A stretch of 64,000 nt of DNA from an uncultured Bacteroidota bacterium (lineage in GTDB: Bacteria; Bacteroidota; Bacteroidia; Chitinophagales; Chitinophagaceae). Positions 42,641-52,055 of the stretch are shown here, in pieces (position 1 is the stretch's first letter; every line of letters begins with the position of its first letter). The notes beneath the pieces were generated by a model. That model did no database searches, was not told where the DNA came from, and saw only the letters and a program-made list of their open reading frames with translations. The position numbers and the translations under genes were made by a program. The stretch is taken from contig CAIUZK010000109.1 in assembly GCA_903903635.1 (NCBI GenBank), forward strand, positions 1 through 64,000, in the 5' to 3' direction.

Positions 42641-43471
42641 ATGCCATTAATACTTACAGCCACCGACTTTTCGGAGGTAGCCGACAATGCAGTGAATTAT
42701 GCCTGCCAACTTGCTGCCACATGTAACGCAAGTGTTATTGTGGTTCACTCTTTCATACAACCCATAATGTTCAGCGACATGCCTATGCCGGGATCAATAG
42801 TCGCAGATGAGCAGCAGGATGCTGAATTGCAAATGTCGACACTGGTGCAGAAGTTGGAGGATGATTATCCGGATTTGCGCATTAAGGGCAAAGTAATTTA
42901 TGGAGACACGCTGGATGTTTTTGAAGAGTATAAAGATAATGATCAGGCTCCACTGATGGTGGTACTGGGCAATAGCAGCCTGCACGAATCAAGCTCATGG
43001 TCGGAAAGCGTGCTTATCAGTTCTTTCAGAACATTACAGTATCCGGTGCTCGCTGTCCCCCCCGGAGCTAAATTCAAGGCTGCGAACAAAATTTGTTTTG
43101 CGGCAGACAGTAAACCGGGTGGTTATGATATGGCAGTAAAACAATTGAAGAATATTGCCGGTGTGCTGAAATCAGAAATCCACATCCTTCATATTGTTGC
43201 TTCTGACCAGCATAACGACCATTCTGATTCTGAAATCAATCTTGAAAATCTGTTTGCTGATCTTCATCCGGTTTACCACCAGGTAACCGATAATGGCAAT
43301 ACAGATAATGCCATACTTGATTTTATTGATGCAAACGGGATAGACTGGCTGGTTATGATGCCCCGGAAGCACTCATTCTTTGATTCTATAATTCATAAAA
43401 GCCATACGCGGGCTCTTGTGCATCATAGCCATCTGCCTATATTGGCAATACATGAACATAAAAATCAGTAA
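42641..43471 (+). CDS. Universal stress protein, tandem UspA domains
   Basis: The product has 276 residues with two UspA domains in tandem. The first (1-145) opens LILTATDFSEVADNAVNYAC and ends near YPVLAVPPGAK; the second (about 150-276) ends with LVHHSHLPILAIHEH. The two-domain form is the common Bacteroidota type. Domain 1 lacks a clear G-2x-G-9x-G(S/T) ATP loop (VVLGNSSLHESSSWSESV), so ATP binding there is doubtful. It probably acts in the cytoplasm during starvation or redox stress. Confidence 0.85.
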   Translation: MPLILTATDFSEVADNAVNYACQLAATCNASVIVVHSFIQPIMFSDMPMPGSIVADEQQDAELQMSTLVQKLEDDYPDLRIKGKVIYGDTLDVFEEYKDNDQAPLMVVLGNSSLHESSSWSESVLISSFRTLQYPVLAVPPGAKFKAANKICFAADSKPGGYDMAVKQLKNIAGVLKSEIHILHIVASDQHNDHSDSEINLENLFADLHPVYHQVTDNGNTDNAILDFIDANGIDWLVMMPRKHSFFDSIIHKSHTRALVHHSHLPILAIHEHKNQ

Positions 43472-43516
43472 ACAATCGGGGAAGTATATTTCGGGAGATT
43501 GAAGCAAATGAAGGCA

Positions 43517-43960
43517 CTAACTTTCCTTCCTGCTTTTCTGTTTTTTAATCAGGTATCTGATACCTTTATAACTTAACTCTATTGCTTTCCATTTCAGGTA
43601 ACCACCTGCAATTTCCCAGGCTAAGGTTTTGAGTAGATTACCACCCTTGCTTTCACTCTTTTTTTCCTGGCCACCATTGTTTGTATCAGCCTTACCAATC
43701 TTCTTCAAAATCAAGGGCAAAACAAAATCCTTCAGGATACCGGAAACATCTTTTGATACAGGGAGGAACTGCATTATTGTACCAAGCAAGCCGGATTCCT
43801 CTTTATCATTACTTTCTTTTTTACCTTCTTTTTTACTGCTGCCTAAATTAATACCACTCAAAAAATCCATATTATCCAACTTACGGCTCTGCTTCATCAA
43901 CCGGGCCTTTTCACGCTCCAGTTCATCCAGACTCCTCAGTTTTTTAGGATAAAGTTTCAT
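43517..43960 (-). CDS. Lysine-rich hypothetical protein of the YtxH/holin-like trio
   Basis: The product has 147 residues. The N-terminal part is charged and probably coiled (SLDELEREKARLMKQSRKL), the middle is low-complexity KKEGKKESNDKEES, and the C-terminal part holds an amphipathic or weakly hydrophobic segment (LLKTLAWEIAGGYLKWKAIE). No family was recognised. Spacing of 21 bases to the holin-like gene and then 14 bases to the YtxH gene indicates one envelope-stress-type operon. Confidence 0.6.
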   Translation of the reverse strand: MKLYPKKLRSLDELEREKARLMKQSRKLDNMDFLSGINLGSSKKEGKKESNDKEESGLLGTIMQFLPVSKDVSGILKDFVLPLILKKIGKADTNNGGQEKKSESKGGNLLKTLAWEIAGGYLKWKAIELSYKGIRYLIKKQKSRKES

Positions 43961-43981
43961 TTTAAAATACTTTACAGTTCA

Positions 43982-44353
43982 TTAATCACCTTCTTCCTCA
44001 TTGTCATCTTCTTCCTTCTCTTCATCACCTTCAGTAAGCACACTAATAAGGCCACCTGCAAAAAAACGCATAACCTGTTTACGGCAAGCCATAAGCAGAA
44101 CGAGCATTAATACATATATACCCACCACAATGAATATGGATGCCAGCCTGCTTAAACCAAGCGTAGCAAATAACTCAATAAGACCAAATCCGAGAAACAG
44201 GAAAATGCCCAACAGGATGAACAATCCAATCATGGCAAACATCAGGTAACTCAACAGACCAGATGTGCGCTGTATAAAATTGAGTTTAAACAACTTTACA
44301 TACACATCTGCGTAAGCGGCAACCTGATCTTTTATCTGGCCTATTATGTTCAT
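43982..44353 (-). CDS. Phage-holin-like (Holin-X superfamily) membrane protein
   Basis: The product has 123 residues. It shows two long hydrophobic segments (about 33-62 and 70-90) after an amphipathic start, and a strongly acidic C-terminal tail of aspartate and glutamate. This is the layout of the Holin-X-like membrane proteins found next to YtxH genes in Bacteroidota. It is not phage-associated here. It is probably an inner-membrane stress protein; function unknown. Confidence 0.65.
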   Translation of the reverse strand: MNIIGQIKDQVAAYADVYVKLFKLNFIQRTSGLLSYLMFAMIGLFILLGIFLFLGFGLIELFATLGLSRLASIFIVVGIYVLMLVLLMACRKQVMRFFAGGLISVLTEGDEEKEEDDNEEEGD

Positions 44354-44367
44354 GTTATTGATATTAA

Positions 44368-44562
44368 TCAGGAATGATAAATCTGATCTTCCACATCCTG
44401 TGCCTTATTTGAGAATTTATCTTTTAAATTACTAAGACCATTCTTCAGTTTCTCCAGGTCTTCTTTTCTTGTTTCCTTATCGGTAGCCAGAATATAACCT
44501 ACTGCAATACCTGCGGCAGCGCCCACCAATAATGTTGCAATTGTATTGCCAATCTTTGCCAT
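44368..44562 (-). CDS. YtxH-domain protein
   Basis: The product has 64 residues from ATG 44562 (MAKIGNTIATLLVGAAAGIA). An upstream start at 44601 would add 13 residues without benefit. A glycine/alanine-rich membrane segment followed by a charged coil (TDKETRKEDLEKLKNGLSNL) is the YtxH pattern. Such proteins are small stress-induced membrane proteins. It heads the three-gene group with the holin-like and lysine-rich proteins. Confidence 0.75.
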   Translation of the reverse strand: MAKIGNTIATLLVGAAAGIAVGYILATDKETRKEDLEKLKNGLSNLKDKFSNKAQDVEDQIYHS

Positions 44563-44743
44563 AGAACTAAGTTTTAAGGTTTTTATAATGATTAAATCCA
44601 CTTCACTAAAACCTCAACAAAATTACGATACTTATCATTAATTTGGAATGATATATGTCAGTGGCCTTGTTAAAACTTACACAAACTGAAACTCAGCAAA
44701 AAAACTAAAAATCAACCGATAATGACCACCCGTATCGCCTACC

Positions 44744-45316
44744 CTATTTTGTATAGTATTTATTGGTTTCAATATAAGTTTCTACCGCTTCAGGCAACAG
44801 GTATTTTATCGATTTTTTCTCTTTTATCTGCCTGCGGATGTAGGTTGAGGAAATCTGCAACAAGGGCGCATCCAGTAAGGTAATATCGGCCCCATGGGTT
44901 TCCTTTATTTCAAAACCTGCCCTGTTGTATACAATTACAGAATACCTGGCCAGCAGTTGTTCGAAATTTTTCCATCTGTGGATGTTCTGAAAACTATCAG
45001 CACCCATTATAACAGAAAAACGCTCCAGCGGAAATTTCTCGGTCAGATAAGTAAGCGTATCGATTGTATAGGATGGCTTAGGCAAATGAAATTCCACATT
45101 GCTTCCTCTGAACTTCGGATTATCCTGTATCGCAAGGTTTACCAGGTAAAGCCTGTCGTATTCATTAAGTAAAGAATGAGAATCTTTAAGCGGATTATGA
45201 GGCGATACTACAAACCAAACTTTATCAACTTCGGTATTGGCCACGACATGGTTGGCAATGATCAGGTGGCCAATGTGAATGGGGTTGAAACTTCCGAAAT
45301 ATAATCCGATGTGCAT
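44744..45316 (-). CDS. nadD: Nicotinate-nucleotide adenylyltransferase
   Basis: The product has 190 residues. The nucleotidyltransferase motif GSFNPIHIGH at residues 8-17, the substrate region VVSPHNPLKDSH, IMGADSFQNIHRWKNF, and the C-terminal ISSTYIRRQI are diagnostic for NadD, which makes deamido-NAD+ from nicotinate mononucleotide and ATP. Length is normal. It stands alone on the minus strand. Confidence 0.93.
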   Translation of the reverse strand: MHIGLYFGSFNPIHIGHLIIANHVVANTEVDKVWFVVSPHNPLKDSHSLLNEYDRLYLVNLAIQDNPKFRGSNVEFHLPKPSYTIDTLTYLTEKFPLERFSVIMGADSFQNIHRWKNFEQLLARYSVIVYNRAGFEIKETHGADITLLDAPLLQISSTYIRRQIKEKKSIKYLLPEAVETYIETNKYYTK

Positions 45317-45398
45317 GAAACAAAGCTAAGGAAAATGCAAAGATAAAAATAGATGGCAACTGCAGAAATTAAATCCGCGATGTTGATACTGATTTAAT

Positions 45399-45427
45399 AA
45401 CAACCCCGGCTCATGGCCGGGGTTGTT
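45399..45427 (-). terminator. GC-rich terminator of the giant T9SS gene
   Basis: AACAACCCCGGC (45399-45410) and GCCGGGGTTGTT (45416-45427) form a perfect 12-bp stem with a 5-base loop, 39 bases after the stop of the 2091-residue gene on the minus strand, in otherwise AT-rich DNA. Confidence 0.75.
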
Positions 45428-45466
45428 ATGATCAATAATCAATCTTTATGTAACAAAACAACAAAC

Positions 45467-48400
45467 TTATTGTGCTAATACAAAATGGAATACGCTGTGT
45501 TCTGATCCTGATTGTAAGGTAAGCAGATACATACCATTGGCAAGATTGCCTGAAAGCTGAACCTGCTCATCAACCACCCCATTCTTAGCCTGCAGCTTGT
45601 TTTTGTAAACTACCTGGCCCAGAACATCTGTAACTTCAATTGTCACATCCTGATTATTTATTGAGCCAAGCTTTCCTTTCAGTGAGAATACGCCCTTATT
45701 CGGGTTAGGAACAAGGATAATATCGCTTCCTGCTGCTGTAACAGGTTTCACTGCATCTGGCTGCAGGCGAATTACTATCAGTTTGGTTGTAACCACTCCA
45801 CCGCAAGCGCCACTGCTGGTAACATCGCAGGTAATAGAGTCGTTATTGAAATAAACAGAAGTATAGAATGTATCGTTGGTAGCGCCATAAACAGGATTGC
45901 CGTTAATATACCACTGGAATGCAGGCGTTGGGCCACCGCCACCTGTAATTTTTGCAACCAGCGTATCAACATAGCCTACAGGAATCTGTACACCCGGATA
46001 AGCGGAAATAGTAAATACCGGCACCGCGTAATTTTGAATAACTATTGTTGCGGATCCTGTCATAGTATCATGGCAACCTGTATTGCCATTATGAGCCAAT
46101 ACAATGTAAGAGCCTGCTGAAGTATCCAGGCCAAAGTCCAACGAACCAGTATTACCTGACAACGGACTACCAAGCAATAATCCACTATGAACCAACTGAT
46201 AGTTCACACCAGTATCAGAACCATCGAGGAAGATATGAACACCACTATCTGAAATGCAATAAGAACCACCACCTGTAACATTGTAGGTATGAGGTAATGG
46301 GTTTTCTGTAATTACGCTTCTGCCATACATTGTATCATGACAAGTTGTAGGAAGATTCAATGCATTAATCTTATAGGTACCAACTACATTCTGATAGCCA
46401 AAATTGATTGGCAAACCTGTGCCGGCACGTGGACCACCTATTGGCATTGAACCAACATAAAGCTGATAGTTTATACCTGTTTGCGAACTGTCAAGTATAA
46501 GTATCACACCAGAATCTCCGGTACAGAAAGAACCGCCACCTATCAGCGTATCAACTCTTGGCAGTGGATTAACAACCACAGTAGCGCCGCCAGTCATATT
46601 GTTTGTACACAATGTATAAATGTCGCGGGCTGTTACAGTGTAAGTACCTGCTGTAGTATAAGTGCCAAAGGTAAATAAGCCACCTGTACCATCAGCCGAG
46701 TCCACAATAACAGAACCACCTCTCATTAATGTATACCTGATACCAGTTGTTGAACCGGAAAGATTAATAGGATACCCCGGCGCTCCGGCGCAAAGTGTAC
46801 CACCACCTGACACATTGAAAACAACAGGCAGTGAATTAATAGAAATCGAAACCGTACTTGCCATATTGCTGGTACATCCGGTAGTAGTATTAGTAGCAAC
46901 TATGTTATAAGTTCCGGCTGTGGTAAATGCACCAAAATCAAGTCCGAATCCTGTACCGGGTTTGGTACCTACCAATATACCTGAACGGAACAGATCATAC
47001 TTTATGCCTGTATTGGACCCATCAAGGTAAATATGAAGTCCGGCACCTCCAATGCAATAACTACCGCCACCGGCTATAGTATAAACTGTTGGTAACGGAT
47101 TTCTAACATTAACAGCGCCTCCAACCATATTGCTGACACAACCTGTTGTTGCATTAGTAGCAATGGCTGTATAAGTACCTCCAAGTGAAATATACCCGAA
47201 AGATACAGGAGAACCAGTACCGGAAATTGTGGCAACAGGTACTGAGAAAGTGTCACGATACAGTTGATAATAAACACCAACTTCTGACCCCCTCAAACTA
47301 TCCTGAGCGCCGGGAGTACCCGCGCAATAAATACCACCGCCACCTACTGTTTGAATAAGAGGCAATGGGTTGATAATAATTGTTGCGCTGCCATTCATAG
47401 TATCTTTACATCCTGTAGATGTGCGGATAGCTGAAATTGTATAAGTACCCGGATTATGGAACGTACCAAAGCTGATTGCGGAACCGGTACCTGATATTGG
47501 TGCACCATACAATGTGTCTGTATTAGACAACTGATATTTTATACCGGTATCAGAACCACTAAGCCCGATTGGCTGATTGATGCCAGGAAAACAAGACTGA
47601 CCACCACCTGTTACATTATACTTGGTTGGCAACGGCAATACTGTTATGCTTGACGATCCATTCATGGTATCACTACAGCCCCATGAACTGGTAGCAACCA
47701 CATAATAGTTACCGCCACCTACCTGGTTGCCATAATCTATAAGTGCACCGGTGCCATTAACCGGAGCGCCTATATATGCAGTGGTATCAAATAACTGGTA
47801 ATTGGTTCCTGTTTCAGAATTACTTAAAATAATATCAATACCGGTTCCGCCATTACAGAAATTACCGGTACCTGCTACAGTATATTTTATTGGTAACGGA
47901 TGAATATTGATACTTACGGTATTGCCCATATCTGCAGTACATCCTGTTATTGAATTCACCGCAGTTACTTTATAAGTACCCACATCGCTGAATGAACCAA
48001 ATGAGATAGGTATTCCTGTACCCGGAACCGATGCACCACTTGCCACACCATTATAATATAACTGATAATTTACATTCAATTCAGACATACCTAAGGAAAT
48101 CACAGAGAACATGGTATCATTCACACAGTAATCAGGGAAACCGCTAATTACTACAGTCTGGATCTGAGGCAGTGGATTTACAAATATGTCGGCACTGTCG
48201 GCCATATTACTTACGCAGCCCGGTGTACTTGTTGCTACAATTGTGTAATTGGCACCTGGCACTGCCGGAATGAGACCATAGAAAGTCATTGGGCTTCCTG
48301 TTCCGGCCACGGGCCCGATAGGCGCAACAAGATCAGCAAACAACTGGTAACTCACGCCTGTTTCAGAGCTATCGAGATAAATATTGAAACCCGTACCATC

Positions 48401-51400
48401 CGCACACATGGTACCACCACCACTTACATGATAAACAAAAGGCAATGGATTGATCCATACAGAATCGCGTGTACTCATAGTATCAATACATCCGTAGACT
48501 GTATTTTTAGCAATTACAGTATATGTTCCGGGCGTTGTATAATAACCTGTTCCGAAGTTAAAAGAACCCGGATAGCCCTGATAACCTGAATCAATTAATA
48601 TCCAGTTATGATACAGGAAGTAAGAATCGGTAGGATCGCAACTTGCAAGTCCAATAAATACACCGGGAGCATCTGCACAATAGCCGCCGCCGCCAGTAAG
48701 TGGTTGATCGGTTGGTAAAGGAATAGGATTCACAAAAACACTGTCGCTCATATGGAAGGAACAAGTGGTTGTAGGGTTGGTTGCTGTTATCGAGTAATTC
48801 CCCCTTACAGTCTTGAGTCCGAAATCAAGGGGGTTACCGGTACCTGGTTTCGGAGCGCCATCTGCAACACCAGCTATATACAACTGGTAATTTACACCAA
48901 CATCAGAGTTACTGAAAATAACATGAACTCCGGTATCGCCGGTACAAAAATTACCACCATTGGCAAGCGGCGTAAAAGGATAATCAGTTGGATGGTAATT
49001 AATGACAACTACTGCGCTGTCATCAGGTCCCCAACAACCGGCACTGCTAACAGTACGGAAATAATAAGTTCCTGAAGTGTACACTACCTGTGGCGATGAA
49101 CCAAGAGAGGTAAAAGTGCCATTGTGTGCGTAACCTTGAAAAAATATAATATGTGGTAATGGATCGGAATTGGTAGCTGAAATTACTGCGCTATCGCAAT
49201 AGGTACCGCTACCCAATGCAGTTGTTGCCAAAGGCAAAGGATTAACAGTCGCTGTTGTTGTAAAAGTAGCCATGCAATTCGCCCCCGGTCCATTGCTGAT
49301 TGTTAAAGTATAAACACCGGATGCAGCAGGAGTTGCGCTGCCAACTGTAGCAGTATCAGAATTAACACCTGTAGTTAAAGCAACAGGGCCACTCCATGCA
49401 AAATTTGCAACGTTGGTTGGCGCGATTCCAAATAATATAAGCGAGTCACCCTTACAAAGAGAAGATAGCACTGAATTGTTTGATATGCCACCAGCCAGTG
49501 TAGGTGCAGCATTAACGGTAACAGTTGTATGGGCGGTACCGCTAAATCCATTACTGTCTGTTATAGTAACTGTATAAGTAGTAGTAATGCCAGGAGTAGC
49601 AATTACCGAAGTACCTGTTGTACCCGAAAGACCCGTAGAAGGTGCCCATGTATAAGTAAAACCCGGATCACCTGTAGGCAAGGTAGCATTGAGTGTATAT
49701 GTGCCGCCTGGCTGACAGATAATGGTATCTACTGAACTAACAATTGTTGGTTTTGTTGAGTCAAGACCAGTATAATGATTTGGTGGTATACCTACGCTTA
49801 CATCTACGGCTGTTGACAATGTATGTGTAGTGGTATTGGCATAATCAAATTTTGTCCATGAGCCGGTCCATTGGCCCATAACTAATTTAGACTCGATACC
49901 TACCACATCGCCGGGAACATACTGAACGGTTACAGCATAGTTGGGGGAAGTAAAGCCCTGCATATCCAGAGACCAGTAACGTTTAAGATAGTTGGTGATA
50001 TTGGCATTGTTTGGATGCTTTACCTTGGTAACTCTCACACCTGCATAAGAGCCTGCGCCATATCCGCTGCCGTTAAAACCAAGTGTAATCGGACTATAAT
50101 TAACATTATCACCAATTGGGAACAGATAATTCACATCGGCATTGAGCAGCTTAACTACTTCACCTGCCGTGCTGGCAACGATCATATTTGTAGCTGAAAA
50201 AGTGCCTGGTGCAATGGCTGGAGAAGAATAACCAAGAACCAGAGTATCGGCGTTCAGATTCATATTACCGGCTGTAAGCGTTAATTGTCCGTTTACGGTA
50301 TCGTTGAATCCAATGGTTGCGCCACCGGTATTATTTAATGTAAGATCGTTGAAATTGGTAGAGAAAGTACCACCAAGAACTATCGGAGTAATACCTGCAA
50401 GGTTTACATTACCGCTTCTGGGAACAAATGCAGTATGACTGGCGAAATTGGCCCAGTTGCCATATGCATTAATTGTATAATTGGATGGTGAAACATCGAA
50501 AATACCGGCATTAAATATCAGTGAATCATTTACCGTAACTGCCGAGCCAAGTGTAATAACAGCCCCTGCTTTACTAACGATTAATTTGCCAATGCTGTTG
50601 GATGCAATTGGCTGAAGTTCAAATCCGGTGGTAACCGCAAGCGCATTGTTACCCAGGTTTTTATACACAATATTCACCAATGGAGAATAAGTAGGTTGGG
50701 CATTTAGTGTACCATTATCCACATTAACAACAGTAGAATTATTCATTATCAGATTGGAACCATTTGATAAAGTACCATTCTGCAGATTCAGCTTTGATTT
50801 ATTATTAAATGTGGTTGGTGCAGAGAGTGTTACTCCGGCAGCATTGTTGATAGTCACATTACCTTCCATATTGTATCCGCCGCTATTATCAATAGTGCTG
50901 GCAAACGACAACCCCGTAATTTGCGGAGCTGTTCCGTTAAAATAATAATTTGCCTTTGGACTATACCATGTTGCTGACATATGCTGAATCATGGAGTCAA
51001 ATCCATTTACATTTTTCGTGTAAATAAAAGAGCTGTCAGCGATAAAAAAGGCTGCTGAATTACCGGCATTCATATTATAGGTGAGGCAATCAAGGGCTCC
51101 GTTAAGAGAGTCGGTAATATCAGGAAAACGTGGTACCGGAAGGTTTGTAGCAAGTTTACGGTAACAACGTTTGTCAAATGTCAATGAGGTATAAATGCTA
51201 GCAGTATCGCTGGACCAGTTAATCGATTTTGCCGTAGCTATATTGCCCAAAGTACCGCCAACATCTGAAAAATGCAGATGGATATACCCGGAGCCGGATG
51301 TACTAAAATAAGAATGCCCGCTGACTGTTAAGTTACCCCTGAGATTGATGGTTAATACTCCGGTGGATACAAATGCCGTAGTGAAAAATGATGTATCAGC

Positions 51401-51742
51401 CAAAGTCAGATTGCCGATAATATTGATTAAACTAGGCGATGATCCGGTTTTAAGAAAACGTTGAGTACCTACACCTGGCCCTGCAGCCCTGGCCATAATT
51501 ACATTTCCTGCAATATTCCATGTTTCGCCACTATTAATACGAACAGGGATATAAATAATCCACGTATTACCGGCACCTAAGAAATCCGAAGGATGCGGAT
51601 GAATGGAACCAGCAGGAAATGTTGTTGCCCAAATTGTTGTATCGGTTACATCACCACCCGCAGTAACGGCATAATACACAGTAGCTTGAGATCTGATGAC
51701 TCCCAGAATGCAAAACAGCAACAATAAGTAGATTTTTTTCAT
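45467..51742 (-). CDS. Giant secreted repeat protein with T9SS type A tail
   Basis: The product has 2091 residues. A signal peptide (MKKIYLLLLFCILGVIRSQA) leads into a beta-helix-like N-terminal region (about 20-640) with asparagine/threonine-rich strands, then two Ig/PKD-like domains with Cys residues (about 660-830), then eleven tandem repeats of about 90 residues, one more Ig-like domain, and a C-terminal Por sorting tail (LVPNPNKGVFSLKGKLG...TDVLGQVVY...GMYLLTL). It should be exported by the type IX system and displayed or released, probably as an adhesin or matrix protein. It is a single-gene transcript with its own terminator. No enzymatic domain was seen. Confidence 0.85.
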   Translation of the reverse strand: MKKIYLLLLFCILGVIRSQATVYYAVTAGGDVTDTTIWATTFPAGSIHPHPSDFLGAGNTWIIYIPVRINSGETWNIAGNVIMARAAGPGVGTQRFLKTGSSPSLINIIGNLTLADTSFFTTAFVSTGVLTINLRGNLTVSGHSYFSTSGSGYIHLHFSDVGGTLGNIATAKSINWSSDTASIYTSLTFDKRCYRKLATNLPVPRFPDITDSLNGALDCLTYNMNAGNSAAFFIADSSFIYTKNVNGFDSMIQHMSATWYSPKANYYFNGTAPQITGLSFASTIDNSGGYNMEGNVTINNAAGVTLSAPTTFNNKSKLNLQNGTLSNGSNLIMNNSTVVNVDNGTLNAQPTYSPLVNIVYKNLGNNALAVTTGFELQPIASNSIGKLIVSKAGAVITLGSAVTVNDSLIFNAGIFDVSPSNYTINAYGNWANFASHTAFVPRSGNVNLAGITPIVLGGTFSTNFNDLTLNNTGGATIGFNDTVNGQLTLTAGNMNLNADTLVLGYSSPAIAPGTFSATNMIVASTAGEVVKLLNADVNYLFPIGDNVNYSPITLGFNGSGYGAGSYAGVRVTKVKHPNNANITNYLKRYWSLDMQGFTSPNYAVTVQYVPGDVVGIESKLVMGQWTGSWTKFDYANTTTHTLSTAVDVSVGIPPNHYTGLDSTKPTIVSSVDTIICQPGGTYTLNATLPTGDPGFTYTWAPSTGLSGTTGTSVIATPGITTTYTVTITDSNGFSGTAHTTVTVNAAPTLAGGISNNSVLSSLCKGDSLILFGIAPTNVANFAWSGPVALTTGVNSDTATVGSATPAASGVYTLTISNGPGANCMATFTTTATVNPLPLATTALGSGTYCDSAVISATNSDPLPHIIFFQGYAHNGTFTSLGSSPQVVYTSGTYYFRTVSSAGCWGPDDSAVVVINYHPTDYPFTPLANGGNFCTGDTGVHVIFSNSDVGVNYQLYIAGVADGAPKPGTGNPLDFGLKTVRGNYSITATNPTTTCSFHMSDSVFVNPIPLPTDQPLTGGGGYCADAPGVFIGLASCDPTDSYFLYHNWILIDSGYQGYPGSFNFGTGYYTTPGTYTVIAKNTVYGCIDTMSTRDSVWINPLPFVYHVSGGGTMCADGTGFNIYLDSSETGVSYQLFADLVAPIGPVAGTGSPMTFYGLIPAVPGANYTIVATSTPGCVSNMADSADIFVNPLPQIQTVVISGFPDYCVNDTMFSVISLGMSELNVNYQLYYNGVASGASVPGTGIPISFGSFSDVGTYKVTAVNSITGCTADMGNTVSINIHPLPIKYTVAGTGNFCNGGTGIDIILSNSETGTNYQLFDTTAYIGAPVNGTGALIDYGNQVGGGNYYVVATSSWGCSDTMNGSSSITVLPLPTKYNVTGGGQSCFPGINQPIGLSGSDTGIKYQLSNTDTLYGAPISGTGSAISFGTFHNPGTYTISAIRTSTGCKDTMNGSATIIINPLPLIQTVGGGGIYCAGTPGAQDSLRGSEVGVYYQLYRDTFSVPVATISGTGSPVSFGYISLGGTYTAIATNATTGCVSNMVGGAVNVRNPLPTVYTIAGGGSYCIGGAGLHIYLDGSNTGIKYDLFRSGILVGTKPGTGFGLDFGAFTTAGTYNIVATNTTTGCTSNMASTVSISINSLPVVFNVSGGGTLCAGAPGYPINLSGSTTGIRYTLMRGGSVIVDSADGTGGLFTFGTYTTAGTYTVTARDIYTLCTNNMTGGATVVVNPLPRVDTLIGGGSFCTGDSGVILILDSSQTGINYQLYVGSMPIGGPRAGTGLPINFGYQNVVGTYKINALNLPTTCHDTMYGRSVITENPLPHTYNVTGGGSYCISDSGVHIFLDGSDTGVNYQLVHSGLLLGSPLSGNTGSLDFGLDTSAGSYIVLAHNGNTGCHDTMTGSATIVIQNYAVPVFTISAYPGVQIPVGYVDTLVAKITGGGGPTPAFQWYINGNPVYGATNDTFYTSVYFNNDSITCDVTSSGACGGVVTTKLIVIRLQPDAVKPVTAAGSDIILVPNPNKGVFSLKGKLGSINNQDVTIEVTDVLGQVVYKNKLQAKNGVVDEQVQLSGNLANGMYLLTLQSGSEHSVFHFVLAQ
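46025..49000 (-). repeat. Eleven tandem ~90-residue repeats inside the giant T9SS protein
   Basis: Each unit follows the pattern GGG-x-[YFL]C, then G-[VI]-x-YQL, then GTG-x-[PL]-x-[FD]FG, then GTY-x-[VI]-x-A, then [GT]C-x-[DN]M and ends in NPLP. The two cysteines per unit suggest one disulfide each. Units have diverged at the DNA level, so the array is old rather than a recent expansion. Confidence 0.85.
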
Positions 51743-52055
51743 AAAAAAAAATTTTAAGATACCAATAGCGTTTTAAGGTCTTTTAATAGTTGTTTATATA
51801 AATATACAGCAAAATCACACCCCTTTTTGCGAGGGCATAATACTGCATACTAATTTTGCATCTAAAATACGCGTTTTAGTGCATATAAAAAATATTGCGC
51901 TCACATATATAAATAAATAACGCAAGAAAAGATCCGCTTTTAGGCCACAAAACAACTTTACAAACTAAAATATTTATATGCGAAAAATTAGCCTAACTAA
52001 CATCTACCGCAAAATAACGGTCAATTATATACTTCCAAATTACTTATATTGTCAA
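51743..52055. other. AT-rich intergenic stretch upstream of the giant T9SS gene
   Basis: The 313 bases between the adaptor gene's stop and the giant gene's start hold no gene. A TATATTTA on the minus strand, about 45 bases before the giant gene's start, is a weak -7 candidate. Nothing else stood out. Confidence 0.4.

Noticed and set aside
43982-44353. Holin-like gene as evidence of a prophage
   Set aside because: There are no endolysin, capsid, terminase or integrase genes nearby; the YtxH neighbour indicates a cellular membrane-stress operon.
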